NCBI RefSeq assembly: GCF_017355955.1
Contig: NZ_JAFFID010000001.1
Location: 2,480,001-2,544,000 of the forward strand
Length of the DNA: 64,000 nt
Reading direction: 5' to 3'
DNA from: Sabulibacter ruber
GTDB taxonomy: Bacteria > Bacteroidota > Bacteroidia > Cytophagales > Hymenobacteraceae
The notes beneath the pieces were generated by a model, which did not search any database, had not been told where the DNA came from, and worked only from the letters and a program-made list of their open reading frames with translations. Numbering within the stretch: position 1 is the first letter of the stretch; each line of letters starts with the position of its first letter. The position numbers and the translations under genes are program-made. Positions 39,716 through 47,967 of the stretch are shown here, one piece after another.

Positions 39716-41248
39716 ATGCATTCAATCTCTGTCACCATACTCGCTAAGAACAGCCAGGAACTGCTCCCGCTCTGCCTCAAGGCTTTGACCCAGTTCCCGG
39801 AAGTGGTTTTACTAGACAACGGCTCAACCGATGCTACTGTTGCCATAGCCCGCCAATTCCCTAACGTAAAAGTGTTTCATTCGCCTTTCATTGGCTTTGG
39901 ACCGCTTAAGAACCTGGCTGCTTCTTACGCCTCTAACGATTGGGTTCTGTCTGTGGACAGCGACGAGGTGCTTACCCCAGAGCTGGTGCAGACCATCTTA
40001 ACCCATCCGCTGGACAGCCAAAAGGCGTACCGTTTCCTGCGCCACAACTTTTACGGAAAACGGTTAATAAACGCCTGTGGTTGGGAAAATGATTACGTGC
40101 TGCGGCTTTTCAACCGAAAAACCACCCGCTTCACGGATCGTGAAGTACACGAAGGCATCATCACCGAAGGCCTTACCGTGGAAACCCTGCCCGGCATCCT
40201 GAACCATTATTCGTTCAAGAACACAGATGAGTTACTAAAGAAACTGAACCAATACACCACGCTCTTTGCGCAGGAGAACCGGTTCAGGAAATCTTCCTCG
40301 GCGTTCAAGGCCACATACAAAGCTTTCTGGACGTTCCTGCGTAACTACTTTCTCAAAAGAGGTTTTCTGTACGGCTTTGAGGGCTTTTTGATCTCGGCCT
40401 GCAACGCCAACGGCGCTTTCTACAAATACATGAAACTGCGCGAGGCCAACCGTTCCATGACCACCAGCCTGGTTATCTCTACCTACAACTGGCCCGACGC
40501 CCTGGAAGTAGTTCTCAAAAGCGTGGCCCAGCAGAATGAATTACCAGACGAAGTGATCATAGCCGATGACGGTTCCCGGGAAGAAACCAGAGCCGTGATA
40601 GAGCGCTACCAGCAAAGCTTTCCGGTGCCGCTGCTCCATTGCTGGCACGAGGATACGGGCTTTAGGCTGGCGGCCATCCGCAACAAAGCCATGGCCATGA
40701 CCCAAGGCGAGTACATCATCTCCATTGACGGCGACATGGTGCTGCACCCAGACTTTGTCAAGAGCCACAAGCGCATGGCCCGCGCCAATACCTTTATGCA
40801 AGGCAAACGCGTGCTGTTACAGCCAGAGATCACCAAAGAGATTCTACAGGCCAAGCAATGGCACATCACGCCGTTCACTTCTGGCATCGTAAACCGGTTC
40901 AATGCCGTTTCTTCGCCGTTTTTGGCAAAACTAGGCTCAAAAAAGCGCCCTGATATCAAAGCCATCAGAGGCTGTAACATGGCGTTCTGGCGTGCCGATG
41001 TGCTGCGAATAAACGGTTTCAACGAGGATATTGAGGGATGGGGCCGTGAAGACAGTGAGTTTGCCATCCGGATGCTGAACGCAGGCGTGACACGGCGCAA
41101 TTTGCCTTTTGGCGGGGTAGGCTACCATTTGTACCACCCAGAAAACGCCCGTACTTCTCTACCCGAGAATGATAAAATCCTATCAGATGCTATTGCCCAA
41201 AAATCTAAATGGTGCGAGAACGGTATCAGTAAATATCTTCAAGCCTAA
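39716..41248 (+). CDS. fused double glycosyltransferase (two GT2 domains)
   Basis: A 510-residue cytosolic enzyme with two GT-A folds in tandem. The first (about 1-240) starts MHSISVTILAKNSQELLPLC and has VVLLDNGSTDATV and VLSVDSDEVLTPEL. It resembles the WaaE/KdtX-like lipopolysaccharide core transferases. The second (about 250-510) has SLVISTYNWPDALEVVLKSV, EVIIADDGSREET, ISIDGDMVLHPDF and the C-terminal RGCNMAFWRADVLRINGFNE, as in chondroitin-type GT2 with a 7C domain. The ATG at 39716 is preferred to an in-frame TTG 15 bases upstream. Likely role: surface polysaccharide or LPS core assembly, inferred from similarity only. Confidence 0.88.
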   Translation: MHSISVTILAKNSQELLPLCLKALTQFPEVVLLDNGSTDATVAIARQFPNVKVFHSPFIGFGPLKNLAASYASNDWVLSVDSDEVLTPELVQTILTHPLDSQKAYRFLRHNFYGKRLINACGWENDYVLRLFNRKTTRFTDREVHEGIITEGLTVETLPGILNHYSFKNTDELLKKLNQYTTLFAQENRFRKSSSAFKATYKAFWTFLRNYFLKRGFLYGFEGFLISACNANGAFYKYMKLREANRSMTTSLVISTYNWPDALEVVLKSVAQQNELPDEVIIADDGSREETRAVIERYQQSFPVPLLHCWHEDTGFRLAAIRNKAMAMTQGEYIISIDGDMVLHPDFVKSHKRMARANTFMQGKRVLLQPEITKEILQAKQWHITPFTSGIVNRFNAVSSPFLAKLGSKKRPDIKAIRGCNMAFWRADVLRINGFNEDIEGWGREDSEFAIRMLNAGVTRRNLPFGGVGYHLYHPENARTSLPENDKILSDAIAQKSKWCENGISKYLQA

Positions 41249-41347
41249 TACTTACCAGAACAGCTATCGCTAACTTTGCAAGAAAAGCATGAATGCAGCC
41301 GCTTTCATGCTTTTTCCGGAGTTTCCCTTCTGGGTCTACCCCTCTTT

Positions 41348-41438
41348 TGTCATCCTGAAAGGATCTTGTGGGCGAACTAGAAAAGCTCTTTAGAAAGGTT
41401 ACTACCGTTCGCTACCAAAAGATCTTTCCAAGATGACA
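41348..41438. repeat. 91-base imperfect inverted repeat (REP/MITE-like)
   Basis: Ends TGTCATC (41348-41354) and GATGACA (41432-41438). Inside are CTGAAAGGATCTT against AAGATCTTTCC-type sequence and GGGCGAAC against GTTCGCTACC. The pattern TGTCATCCTGAAAGGATCTT looks like a multi-copy intergenic element, but only one copy is in this window. Confidence 0.6.
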
Positions 41439-41493
41439 GTAGAGGGAGTATTCACATTCTTAGAGGGTGTTCATCGTCCCTAAAGCGGAAAAC

Positions 41494-41531
41494 AAAACGC
41501 CCGACCTCTCCAGGAGAAGCCGGGCGTTTTT
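41494..41531 (-). terminator. rho-independent terminator after ahcY
   Basis: AAAACGCCCG (41494-41503) with CGGGCGTTTT (41521-41530), inner pairing CTCC/GGAG. T-run on the minus strand. Confidence 0.85.
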
Positions 41532-41536
41532 ATGTG

Positions 41537-41561
41537 GTTTTCCGGCAAACAAGCCGGAAAC
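41537..41561 (-). repeat. GTTTTRGGCC-like element at the ahcY stop
   Basis: The minus strand reads GTTTCCGGCTTGTTTGCCGG then AAAAC, an 8-bp hairpin with a diverged core of the dispersed family, 9 bases after the ahcY stop. Confidence 0.45.
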
Positions 41562-41569
41562 AGATCTGC

Positions 41570-42877
41570 TTAGTAACGGTAGTACTCTGGTTTGAACGGA
41601 CCTTGCACTTCTACGCCAATGTAGGCGGCTTGCTCAGGAGTCAGTTCTTCCAGTTCCACGCCAATCTTGGCCAGGTGCAGACGAGCTACTTTCTCATCCA
41701 GGTGCTTAGGCAGGGTATACACTTTGTTTTCGTAGGCCTCAGCGTTGGTCCATAACTCAATCTGCGCCAGTGTCTGGTTTGAGAAAGAGTTAGACATCAC
41801 GAACGATGGGTGACCAGTAGCGCAACCCAGGTTCACCAGACGACCTTCGGCCAGAACGATGATGTCTTTGCCGTTGATGGTGTACAGATCAACCTGTGGT
41901 TTCACGGTGTCTTTGGTATGACCGAAGTTCTCGTTCAGCCAAGCCATGTCAATCTCGTTGTCAAAGTGACCGATGTTGCAGACAATGGTCTTGTCTTTCA
42001 TGGCCTGGAAATGCTCGGCGCGGATGATGTTGAAGTTACCGGTAGCGGTTACCACAATGTCAGCCTCAGGGATGGCATTCTCCATTCTGCGTACGGCATA
42101 ACCGTCCATGGCAGCCTGCAGCGCGCAGATTGGGTCAATCTCCGTTACAATCACGCGGGCACCGGCACCACGCAAAGAAGCGGCAGAACCTTTTCCTACG
42201 TCACCGTAACCAGCTACTACGGCTACTTTACCGGCCATCATCACGTCTGTAGCTCTTCTGATAGAGTCTACTAATGATTCTTTACAGCCGTATTTGTTAT
42301 CGAATTTAGATTTGGTCACGGAGTCGTTCACGTTGATGGCCGGAATCAACAGGGTGCCATTCTTCATGCGCTCGTACAGACGGTGAACCCCGGTGGTAGT
42401 CTCTTCAGACAAACCTTTGATACCGGCAGCCAGCTCAGGGTATTTGTCAAACACCATGTTGGTGAGGTCACCACCATCGTCCAGGATCATGTTCAAGGGC
42501 TTGCGCTCCTCCCCGAAGAACAAGGTCTGCTCAATGCACCAGTCAAACTCCTCGGCATTCATTCCTTTCCAGGCGTACACAGAGATACCGGCAGCGGCAA
42601 TAGCAGCCGCGGCGTGGTCCTGGGTAGAGAAAATGTTGCAGGAAGACCAGGTTACCTCGGCACCCAGCTCCACCAGTGTCTCAATCAACACGGCAGTCTG
42701 GATGGTCATGTGCAAGCAACCTGCAATGCGCGCGCCAGCCAACGGCTTGCTTGGGCCGTACTCCTCCCGGATGGCCATCAAGCCTGGCATTTCTGCCTCG
42801 GCCAGTTTTATTTCTTTTCTTCCCCACTCAGCCAGGGAAATATCTTTTACTTTGTACTGCAGATAGGTTTCTACCAT
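41570..42877 (-). CDS. ahcY: adenosylhomocysteinase
   Basis: Hydrolyses S-adenosylhomocysteine to homocysteine and adenosine, closing the methylation cycle. The 435 residues include [38 protein letters not shown], the NAD-binding [32 protein letters not shown] and the C-terminal [20 protein letters not shown]. Full length and intact. It stands alone with its own promoter and terminator. Confidence 0.98.
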   Translation of the reverse strand: MVETYLQYKVKDISLAEWGRKEIKLAEAEMPGLMAIREEYGPSKPLAGARIAGCLHMTIQTAVLIETLVELGAEVTWSSCNIFSTQDHAAAAIAAAGISVYAWKGMNAEEFDWCIEQTLFFGEERKPLNMILDDGGDLTNMVFDKYPELAAGIKGLSEETTTGVHRLYERMKNGTLLIPAINVNDSVTKSKFDNKYGCKESLVDSIRRATDVMMAGKVAVVAGYGDVGKGSAASLRGAGARVIVTEIDPICALQAAMDGYAVRRMENAIPEADIVVTATGNFNIIRAEHFQAMKDKTIVCNIGHFDNEIDMAWLNENFGHTKDTVKPQVDLYTINGKDIIVLAEGRLVNLGCATGHPSFVMSNSFSNQTLAQIELWTNAEAYENKVYTLPKHLDEKVARLHLAKIGVELEELTPEQAAYIGVEVQGPFKPEYYRY

Positions 42878-42905
42878 TGTAGTTCAGATTTATACAGAAG
42901 AAGTG

Positions 42906-42936
42906 CAAAGGTACGGAAAATGTTTATCAACCTCAA
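42906..42936 (-). promoter_or_regulatory. ahcY promoter
   Basis: Minus-strand TTG (42934-42936), 20 bases, TACCTTTG (42906-42913) followed by CAC. It matches the phylum consensus and lies about 30 bases upstream of the ahcY ATG. Confidence 0.62.
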
Positions 42937-42948
42937 TTTTCTGGATTA

Positions 42949-42976
42949 CCGCTGTAAAGCACCAGCCCTAAAATAC
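42949..42976 (-). repeat. GTTTTRGGCC-like element after the DUF4397 gene (diverged)
   Basis: The minus strand reads GTATTTTAGGGCTGGTGCTT then TACAGCGG. It is about 50 bases downstream of the DUF4397 stop in the sense orientation. Confidence 0.35.
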
Positions 42977-43028
42977 CATGCCACCCGCCTTGGCAAGACA
43001 GATGGCACGGTTAAGCTCAGATCTCCGT

Positions 43029-43724
43029 TTAATTGTTCATAATCACACCGGCATCCAAGGAATTATCATTACCAGATGGTGGGTTCAGGAACCCTCTGGC
43101 GTATATGGTATAGATTCTTCCGGCTTGTAGATTCAATACGGCAGTCACTGCCGCTACATCGGTGCCTACCGGTTGCACCTCCAGGACATGGCTGCCGGCG
43201 TTCACAGGGGTGAAAGCAGTGCCTTCTTTGAACTCGATGTCAGAGAAGAGGTTATTCCCGCCCTGTACCACCACATCTACGCTGGGCGCATCGGGAGCCA
43301 GGTGCACGAACCGAACGTGCGCCCGTCCGCTGGCCGGAGCGGTCAAGTCATCTACCAACACCACCGGGGTAAGGCCAGAGAGCGGACCGGCGGCGAAGAC
43401 CGAGTAATTTCTGTCTTTCTCCAGCGTCACGTTAGCATCTATGACCGGACTGCCCAGTCCAGCCCTGGCGGCGGTCACCTTGATGTTCCTGGAACCGGCG
43501 GGAAGCGTCAGGTAGCCGGTATTGTCTGGGTAATTCAGGGCCGAGGTGTTGGCTTTGGTTCCGTCTACATACAAGTCTACGCCCGGAGCATTGGGTGACG
43601 CATGCACCACCAGCACCCGAGCCTCATCGGTCAGCGTATCCGCCGCGTCATCATCATCGTCACAGCCCGTCAGGGACAAAACCGGCAACACGGCTAATAG
43701 GGCGAGTTTTTTCCAATTCTTCAT
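43029..43724 (-). CDS. DUF4397 lipoprotein
   Basis: A 231-residue exported protein of unknown function. The signal peptide ends in the lipobox LTGC with C21. The five aspartates that follow match the acidic export signal that sends Bacteroidota lipoproteins to the cell surface. Two related DUF4397 units follow, each with VVHASPNAPGVDLYVDG or VHLAPDAPSVDVVVQGG at the start and a YSVFAAG/YTIYARG strand at the end. The ATG at 43722-43724 is used; a GTG codon lies just before it. Divergent from the methyltransferase gene. Confidence 0.87.
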   Translation of the reverse strand: MKNWKKLALLAVLPVLSLTGCDDDDDAADTLTDEARVLVVHASPNAPGVDLYVDGTKANTSALNYPDNTGYLTLPAGSRNIKVTAARAGLGSPVIDANVTLEKDRNYSVFAAGPLSGLTPVVLVDDLTAPASGRAHVRFVHLAPDAPSVDVVVQGGNNLFSDIEFKEGTAFTPVNAGSHVLEVQPVGTDVAAVTAVLNLQAGRIYTIYARGFLNPPSGNDNSLDAGVIMNN

Positions 43725-43851
43725 CACTTTGAGACTTAAGGTAAAACATCAAACTCAGGTAACATCAGAACCAACTGAAACTCAGTTTGTTTAACTTCAA
43801 CAGAATAAATCTTAAACAAACGTCTACTATCCCTCCCCTGCCCAATTTGCG

Positions 43852-43859
43852 TATCTTTG
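43852..43859 (+). promoter_or_regulatory. -7 box for the methyltransferase gene
   Basis: TATCTTTG followed by CCC, an exact match to the -7 consensus. It is 24 bases before the ATG at 43883. No good -33 box lies at the right distance. It would lie inside a longer TTG-started reading frame, and so supports the ATG start. Confidence 0.42.
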
Positions 43860-43882
43860 CCCAATCACGCCTAAGCCGTTTT

Positions 43883-45070
43883 ATGCGCATTTTCACCCCT
43901 GAAGAGCAAAAGTTTATTCTGGACCACCTGCAGCAAGACCCCGCCCAACTGATGTTGCAGGCGAAGCGCTTCGCTCCTTTACCGGTTTCTGAGTTGGTGC
44001 AGCAGATCAAGGCCCGCCAAAAGGCACAGCAAAAGCTCCCTACCTGGGCAAAGCACCCCCAGACTATTTTCCCGGCCATGCTCTCGGTGGAACAGAGCTC
44101 TTCAGAGGAAACCGCTGCGTTTAAGGCAGGGTTGGTGCAAGGACAGACGCTGGTGGACTTAACCGGAGGCTTTGGCGTAGACAGTTTCTTCTTTGCGAAG
44201 CATTTTGCCCAGGTAGTGCACCTGGAGCAGAACCAGGAACTGCAGAAAATTGCCAGTTACAATTTCAAGCTATTGGGGGCCGAAAACATCCAGAGCATTC
44301 CTACCACCGCCGAGGAATATCTTCAGCACCTGGAAAACCTCGTAGATGTTATTTACCTGGACCCCGCCCGCCGCGGACAAAGCCAGGAACGGGTGCATCT
44401 GCTGCAAGACTGCACCCCAGACGTACTGGGCCTCTTGCCTTTGCTGCTGCAGAAAAGCAGAACCGTACTTCTGAAAACGGCCCCTATGCTGGACATTGAC
44501 CTTGCCCTGCAGGAACTGAAAAACGTGGCCCAGATATGGGTAGTGGCCGTGCAGAATGAGTGCAAAGAGGTGCTGTACCTTCTGAAATCGGATGCCACGG
44601 ACTCGCCGTTGCTCACAGCCGTCAACCTCACGCCGCACAAAGAAGCCCAGCTCCTCAGCTTTACCAAACCCCAGGAAGAAACCGCCCAGGTGACGTATGC
44701 CAAGCCGCAGCGATATCTGTATGAACCCAACACGGCCTTGCTCAAGGCGGGTGCTTACAAGTGGCTTTCAGAAAAGTACGGTGTCAATAAACTGCACCGC
44801 AACAGCCATCTCTACACCTCCCAGGAACTGCAACCAGCGTTTCCGGGCCGTATTTTTGAAATCTCGGCCCAACCAAAGGCCAATGCCAAAGAGTTGCAGA
44901 AGCTTCTTCCCGATAAGAAAGCGAACATCACGGCTCGAAACTACCCGCTCACGGTGGCGCAACTCCGCGAGAAAGTAAAACTGAAAGAAGGCGGAGACCA
45001 GTACCTCTTCGCCACTACAGACCTGCACAACAAACCCATCCTGCTGCTCTGCCAGAAAGCTGGCGTTTAG
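43883..45070 (+). CDS. class I SAM-dependent methyltransferase with THUMP-like C-terminus
   Basis: A 395-residue cytosolic protein. An N-terminal helical region (MRIFTPEEQKFILDHLQQDP) precedes a Rossmann methyltransferase domain with LVDLTGGFGVDSFFFAKHF (SAM-binding) and VIYLDPARRGQ, where an acidic/proline motif stands at the catalytic position. The C-terminal part (RYLYEPNTALLKAGAYKWLS ...) resembles the THUMP-like domain found in this family. The substrate is not evident; RNA is plausible from the THUMP-like part. The ATG is chosen over an upstream TTG because a promoter box lies between them. Confidence 0.82.
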   Translation: MRIFTPEEQKFILDHLQQDPAQLMLQAKRFAPLPVSELVQQIKARQKAQQKLPTWAKHPQTIFPAMLSVEQSSSEETAAFKAGLVQGQTLVDLTGGFGVDSFFFAKHFAQVVHLEQNQELQKIASYNFKLLGAENIQSIPTTAEEYLQHLENLVDVIYLDPARRGQSQERVHLLQDCTPDVLGLLPLLLQKSRTVLLKTAPMLDIDLALQELKNVAQIWVVAVQNECKEVLYLLKSDATDSPLLTAVNLTPHKEAQLLSFTKPQEETAQVTYAKPQRYLYEPNTALLKAGAYKWLSEKYGVNKLHRNSHLYTSQELQPAFPGRIFEISAQPKANAKELQKLLPDKKANITARNYPLTVAQLREKVKLKEGGDQYLFATTDLHNKPILLLCQKAGV

Positions 45071-45077
45071 TTTCTGG

Positions 45078-45109
45078 TTGTTAGTTGTTAGTTGTTAGTT
45101 GTTAGTTGT
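45078..45109. repeat. tandem heptamer repeat, TTGTTAG x4.5
   Basis: Four exact TTGTTAG units (45078-45105) and a partial fifth, just after the methyltransferase stop. It could change length by slippage, but no reading frame crosses it. Confidence 0.9.
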
Positions 45110-45128
45110 CAAATCTCAGCTAAACTTT

Positions 45129-45299
45129 CCTGGCGCGAGACTCTGGTCTCGTGACTAAAGATGACGCGAGTCTCCAGACTCGCCGGGAACCACAGCCTGG
45201 AATAAAAGATCTGCAAACCTGTTTTCGCTGCGGGGCAGCGAGGATAGTCAGAGACTATCCATCATCTGTGAGGCACGAGTCTGGAGACTCGCGCCAGAG
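45129..45299. repeat. composite inverted-repeat element with CGAGTCTGGAGACTCG arms
   Basis: The sequence CGCGAGTCTCCAGACTCG at 45165-45182 is the exact reverse complement of 45276-45293. A diverged third arm lies at 45132-45153. An internal 8-bp hairpin, GGATAGTC-AGA-GACTATCC, lies at 45242-45260. This looks like a non-coding mobile or REP-type element. No transposase is present. Confidence 0.7.
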
Positions 45300-45340
45300 C
45301 GGTATGCAGGGAAAGAGCTGTTATGGTATCTGACTCTTTT

Positions 45341-45368
45341 TCTGGAAAACAGGCCCAAAACAGTTTTC
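45341..45368 (-). repeat. GTTTTRGGCC dispersed element
   Basis: The minus strand reads GAAAACTGTTTTGGGCCTGT followed by TTTCCAGA, the family core almost intact. This copy is not next to a stop codon. Confidence 0.6.
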
Positions 45369-45472
45369 TCCCCTTCGAGGCAAATTCCTCTTAACTCCTG
45401 TTCTTCAGGCGCGTACCATAGAAAGGTAGATGCTGGAAGGCATCTGGTTGTGTTACTTAATCATGAAAGACC

Positions 45473-45736
45473 ATGGCAGAGGAAAAGAAGAATGCGCATC
45501 ACGGGTTCGGAAGCAATCCTGAGAAATCATTTGAAGACGGGAAGAAAGGGGGCACGCCTGCGACGGAAGTCAGTAACCAATCCTCGGGCGGAACCGGCGG
45601 CGGCAGTCATGAGCAAAACAGCGGAACGGCCATGGGCGAGTCTATGGCTAGAAAAGTACCCCAGAAACCCGACCAAAGCGGCAGCGAACTGGACCGCCCC
45701 ATCACCGACAAAGAGCGGGGTAGCCGTTCTTCCTAG
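45473..45736 (+). CDS. small hydrophilic protein with a KGG-like motif
   Basis: An 87-residue protein with no hydrophobic segment. The N-terminal part, HGFGSNPEKSFEDGKKGG, resembles the KGG motif of bacterial stress-induced proteins such as YciG (NPE...A..GRKGG). The rest is Gly/Ser/Thr-rich with charged residues and is probably disordered. A strong terminator follows 20 bases after the stop, which supports a real gene. The similarity is short, so the stress role is an inference. Confidence 0.65.
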   Translation: MAEEKKNAHHGFGSNPEKSFEDGKKGGTPATEVSNQSSGGTGGGSHEQNSGTAMGESMARKVPQKPDQSGSELDRPITDKERGSRSS

Positions 45737-45755
45737 ATTCTTGTAAAACAACCCA

Positions 45756-45806
45756 AAAACAAAAAGCCCTCGCCGGAACAGGAGTTCAGCGAGGGCTTTT
45801 TGTTTT
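45756..45806. terminator. bidirectional terminator between the KGG-like gene and the glycosylase
   Basis: Perfect 18-bp stem, 45756-45773 with 45789-45806, containing GCCCTCGC/GCGAGGGC and A/T runs. It reaches the stop codon of the converging glycosylase gene. Confidence 0.92.
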
Positions 45807-46432
45807 CAGACAGAGTACTTGGGATTGGCTTTGCTCACCCAGCGGCTGCCTTTCAGACTGAAGCGCCAGGGTAACAGCGCATCGGCGCCGGCGTAGGCTA
45901 CGCCCACCCGAGGGCCGGCTACTATCTGGTCATCGGGCACCTGCACGCCGCGGTCTTCCAGCCAGATCTCGGTTCCGGTTAAATCAGTGCCGTTGTGCAG
46001 GGTGGAGATGCCCAGAGCCTGGGTCACTAAGCCTGGTCCGGCAGTGAGGCGGGGCTCTACTTTGGGTAACCCTCGGCGCAGCTGCATTTCCTCTATGCCT
46101 TCCGTCGGTTCAATGGCCCGGATCAGGACGGCATCGGCGGTGCCTTCTACGTTGGTCACAATGTTGAACAGCGCGTGAATGCCGTAGATGAGATACACAT
46201 ACGCCACGCCGCCTTGCGCATACATGATCTGGGTGCGTTTGGTGCGCCGGCCCAGGTGCGCGTGGCAGGCGGCGTCTGCAGTGCCCGAGTAGGCCTCAGT
46301 CTCCACAATCATGCCGCCCGTAAGCACCCCGTCAAAACAGGAAAAGAAATATTTGCCAACCAGGTCACGGGCAAGGGATACTACATCTGGCTGGGTGTAG
46401 AACTCCCGGGAGAGCTTTTGCTGCAGAGCCAT
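45806..46432 (-). CDS. DNA-3-methyladenine glycosylase (AAG/MPG family)
   Basis: Excises alkylated purines to start base-excision repair. Its 208 residues carry DLVGKYFF, IVETEAYSGTADAACHAHLG, RRTKRTQIMYAQGGVAYVYL (with YIYGIH following), and TAGPGLVTQALGI. The conserved Glu in VETEAY is the expected catalytic base. It ends within the shared terminator. The lipoprotein gene upstream stops 2 bases before... its start region, so the two are probably co-transcribed. Confidence 0.94.
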   Translation of the reverse strand: MALQQKLSREFYTQPDVVSLARDLVGKYFFSCFDGVLTGGMIVETEAYSGTADAACHAHLGRRTKRTQIMYAQGGVAYVYLIYGIHALFNIVTNVEGTADAVLIRAIEPTEGIEEMQLRRGLPKVEPRLTAGPGLVTQALGISTLHNGTDLTGTEIWLEDRGVQVPDDQIVAGPRVGVAYAGADALLPWRFSLKGSRWVSKANPKYSV

Positions 46433-46434
46433 GG

Positions 46435-46899
46435 CTACTTTTGCTTGAGGTACACCTCGGTTACGCCATCGGCCGCCACGTTGTTAATGACCAGGGTATT
46501 TTCGCCGCAGAACCAGAACTGGTAGCCCACGGGCGTAAGGCTCTGCCCTACTACCTGAAACGTTTTTTTCTCGCCTTGCAGCTTGCCGTTCACAAACTCC
46601 TCGTACTCGCCATTGGCGTAGAAGCGGAGGGTTTTGGCATCGCCAATCTTCTCCCCGGTCAAAAACTCGTCTTCCTGAGCGCCCATGTAATTGGTCTGGA
46701 TGCCGCGCAGCTCCCATTTCCCCGGTAACCACGCCATGGCCGAGGCAGAATCTGTGGAGGTAAACTCACATAAAGACACCGCTGGCTCCTGATTTCCTGG
46801 GCTGGAGGGAGCCTTTTCTTCAGGAGCATCACTGGAATTGGTCTGGCAGGCGGCAAACAGAGTCACAAAGGCAAAAGCTACCGGAAACAGTTTTTTCAT
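46435..46899 (-). CDS. lipoprotein of unknown function
   Basis: A 154-residue lipoprotein. The start MKKLFPVAFAFVTLFAAC (ATG at 46897-46899) gives a clean signal peptide with C18; an in-frame start 24 codons upstream does not. After a disordered stretch comes a compact beta-rich region with LPGKWELRGIQTNYMG, LRFYANGEYEEFVNG and VGYQFWFCGENTLVI. This resembles small lipocalin-like beta-barrel proteins of Bacteroidota, with no known ligand. It is followed 2 bases later by the glycosylase gene. Confidence 0.75.
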   Translation of the reverse strand: MKKLFPVAFAFVTLFAACQTNSSDAPEEKAPSSPGNQEPAVSLCEFTSTDSASAMAWLPGKWELRGIQTNYMGAQEDEFLTGEKIGDAKTLRFYANGEYEEFVNGKLQGEKKTFQVVGQSLTPVGYQFWFCGENTLVINNVAADGVTEVYLKQK

Positions 46900-46997
46900 A
46901 GAGTCAGCTGAGGGATTGGAAGGCAAGAAAGCGAAAAGTACGCGATGGCGCTGCATTTTTGCCCGGGTCATCTGTGTCCAGCCCGTGCGTAGCTAAC

Positions 46998-47657
46998 TTA
47001 ACGCTTTTTAGCGGTTGCTTTCTGGATGTTGAAATACACCTCAGAGAGGTTGAGTTTATTGGGCGTTTGCAGGCTCACCAGATCGTATTTGTTCTCGATC
47101 AGCTGCGGACTGCCCTTTTGCCGAAGTTCCACTACGGTCAGGAACATGTATTCATCTCGGGGCGCGATCAAGACCACAGCCGTTTCTTTGGAGCGCCCGT
47201 TGCCGCTGGCTTTAATGGCGGCCATTAACCCCTCGAACTTCACCAGCCACTTTTTGCTTTCCACTGTTTTGTTCATCTCGCCGTAGGCCATGTGCATCAG
47301 GTAGATTACATCCAGGTTGAACGGATCGGCGGCCAGGATTTTCTTGCCGGTGGTGGCAATCTCGGGAAACCGCGCTTCCATCAACATATCGTTCAGGGCA
47401 TCGGATTTGTCATTGGGGCGGTAGGGCGAGTAGCCGGACTGGGTGGTCCAGCCGTAGTAGAGGTGCTTGTACTCGTCCAGCGTGAGAGTCCCGTCGTTGG
47501 CATGGTAGCGCTTGAGCAGGTTGGGATAATACATCTTGGATTTAGGAGACGTCACCGCCGCCTTGATGGCATCGAAATTAATCTTGGAAACCGTCTGGGC
47601 CTGGGTACCGAAGATAAACCCCAGGCAGATGGTGCTCAAAAGCAAAAAACGTTTCAT
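46998..47657 (-). CDS. DUF4919 family exported protein (copy 2)
   Basis: A 219-residue protein with a Sec signal peptide (MKRFLLLSTICLGFIFGTQA, cleavage after AQA). The mature part has SKINFDAIKAAVTSPKSKMY, YPNLLKRYHANDGTLTLDEY, KHLYYGWTTQSGYSPYRPND and a C-terminal EVYFNIQKATAKKR. It matches the DUF4919 pattern. The function is unknown. The ATG at 47655-47657 is preferred over a start 8 codons upstream. A paralogue lies 339 bases upstream. Confidence 0.82.
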   Translation of the reverse strand: MKRFLLLSTICLGFIFGTQAQTVSKINFDAIKAAVTSPKSKMYYPNLLKRYHANDGTLTLDEYKHLYYGWTTQSGYSPYRPNDKSDALNDMLMEARFPEIATTGKKILAADPFNLDVIYLMHMAYGEMNKTVESKKWLVKFEGLMAAIKASGNGRSKETAVVLIAPRDEYMFLTVVELRQKGSPQLIENKYDLVSLQTPNKLNLSEVYFNIQKATAKKR

Positions 47658-47765
47658 GAAATTGTTTAGAAGGTAAGACACGAGGCCGAGTACAAATACA
47701 GTGCTAAAAACTGCACCTCAGGCAAAAAGTTACATCTCTCCCAGGGCACCTTTGAAGCAGCGTTT

Positions 47766-47813
47766 CCGTTTTGGGCCTGCTTTGTTTAAAACAACGCTGA
47801 AACGGCCTCAAAC
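47766..47813. repeat. GTTTTRGGCC dispersed element (palindromic copy)
   Basis: CCGTTTTGGGCCTGCTTTGT at one end and CTGAAACGGCCTCAAAC at the other, in inverted orientation. Confidence 0.6.
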
Positions 47814-47858
47814 TGCACACCTCCTAAAACTTTAATTCTCTGACAATCAGAAACGATA

Positions 47859-47910
47859 AAAGCAGTCGCGCGCCTCACCTGTAAGACGGTGGGGCACGCG
47901 ACTGCTTTTC
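47859..47910 (-). terminator. rho-independent terminator after DUF4919 copy 1
   Basis: AAAAGCAGTCGCG (47859-47871) with CGCGACTGCTTTT (47898-47910). Further pairing in the loop region (TCACC/GGTG). It is 86 bases after the stop. Confidence 0.85.
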
Positions 47911-47967
47911 TAAAAATCAAAAGAAAATAGTATCTCTTATAGCGTTCAGGGGAAATCTGTTTTACCT

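Larger units (their letters stand above)
41249..41569. other. 321-base gap between the glycosyltransferase and ahcY
   Basis: No gene is seen. Contents in order: an unassigned AT-balanced stretch, a 91-base imperfect inverted-repeat element (41348-41438), the ahcY terminator (41494-41531) and a small hairpin related to the dispersed element (41537-41561). Confidence 0.7.
45071..45472. other. 402-base gap carrying three kinds of repeat
   Basis: No gene is seen. It holds a tandem TTGTTAG repeat (45078-45109), an inverted-repeat element built on CGAGTCTGGAGACTCG (45129-45299) and one copy of the dispersed GTTTTRGGCC element (45341-45368). The promoter of the following small gene was not identified. 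Confidence 0.75.

Noticed and set aside
45078..45109. CRISPR array
   Set aside because: The repeat is only seven bases with no spacers; no CRISPR-associated gene lies nearby.
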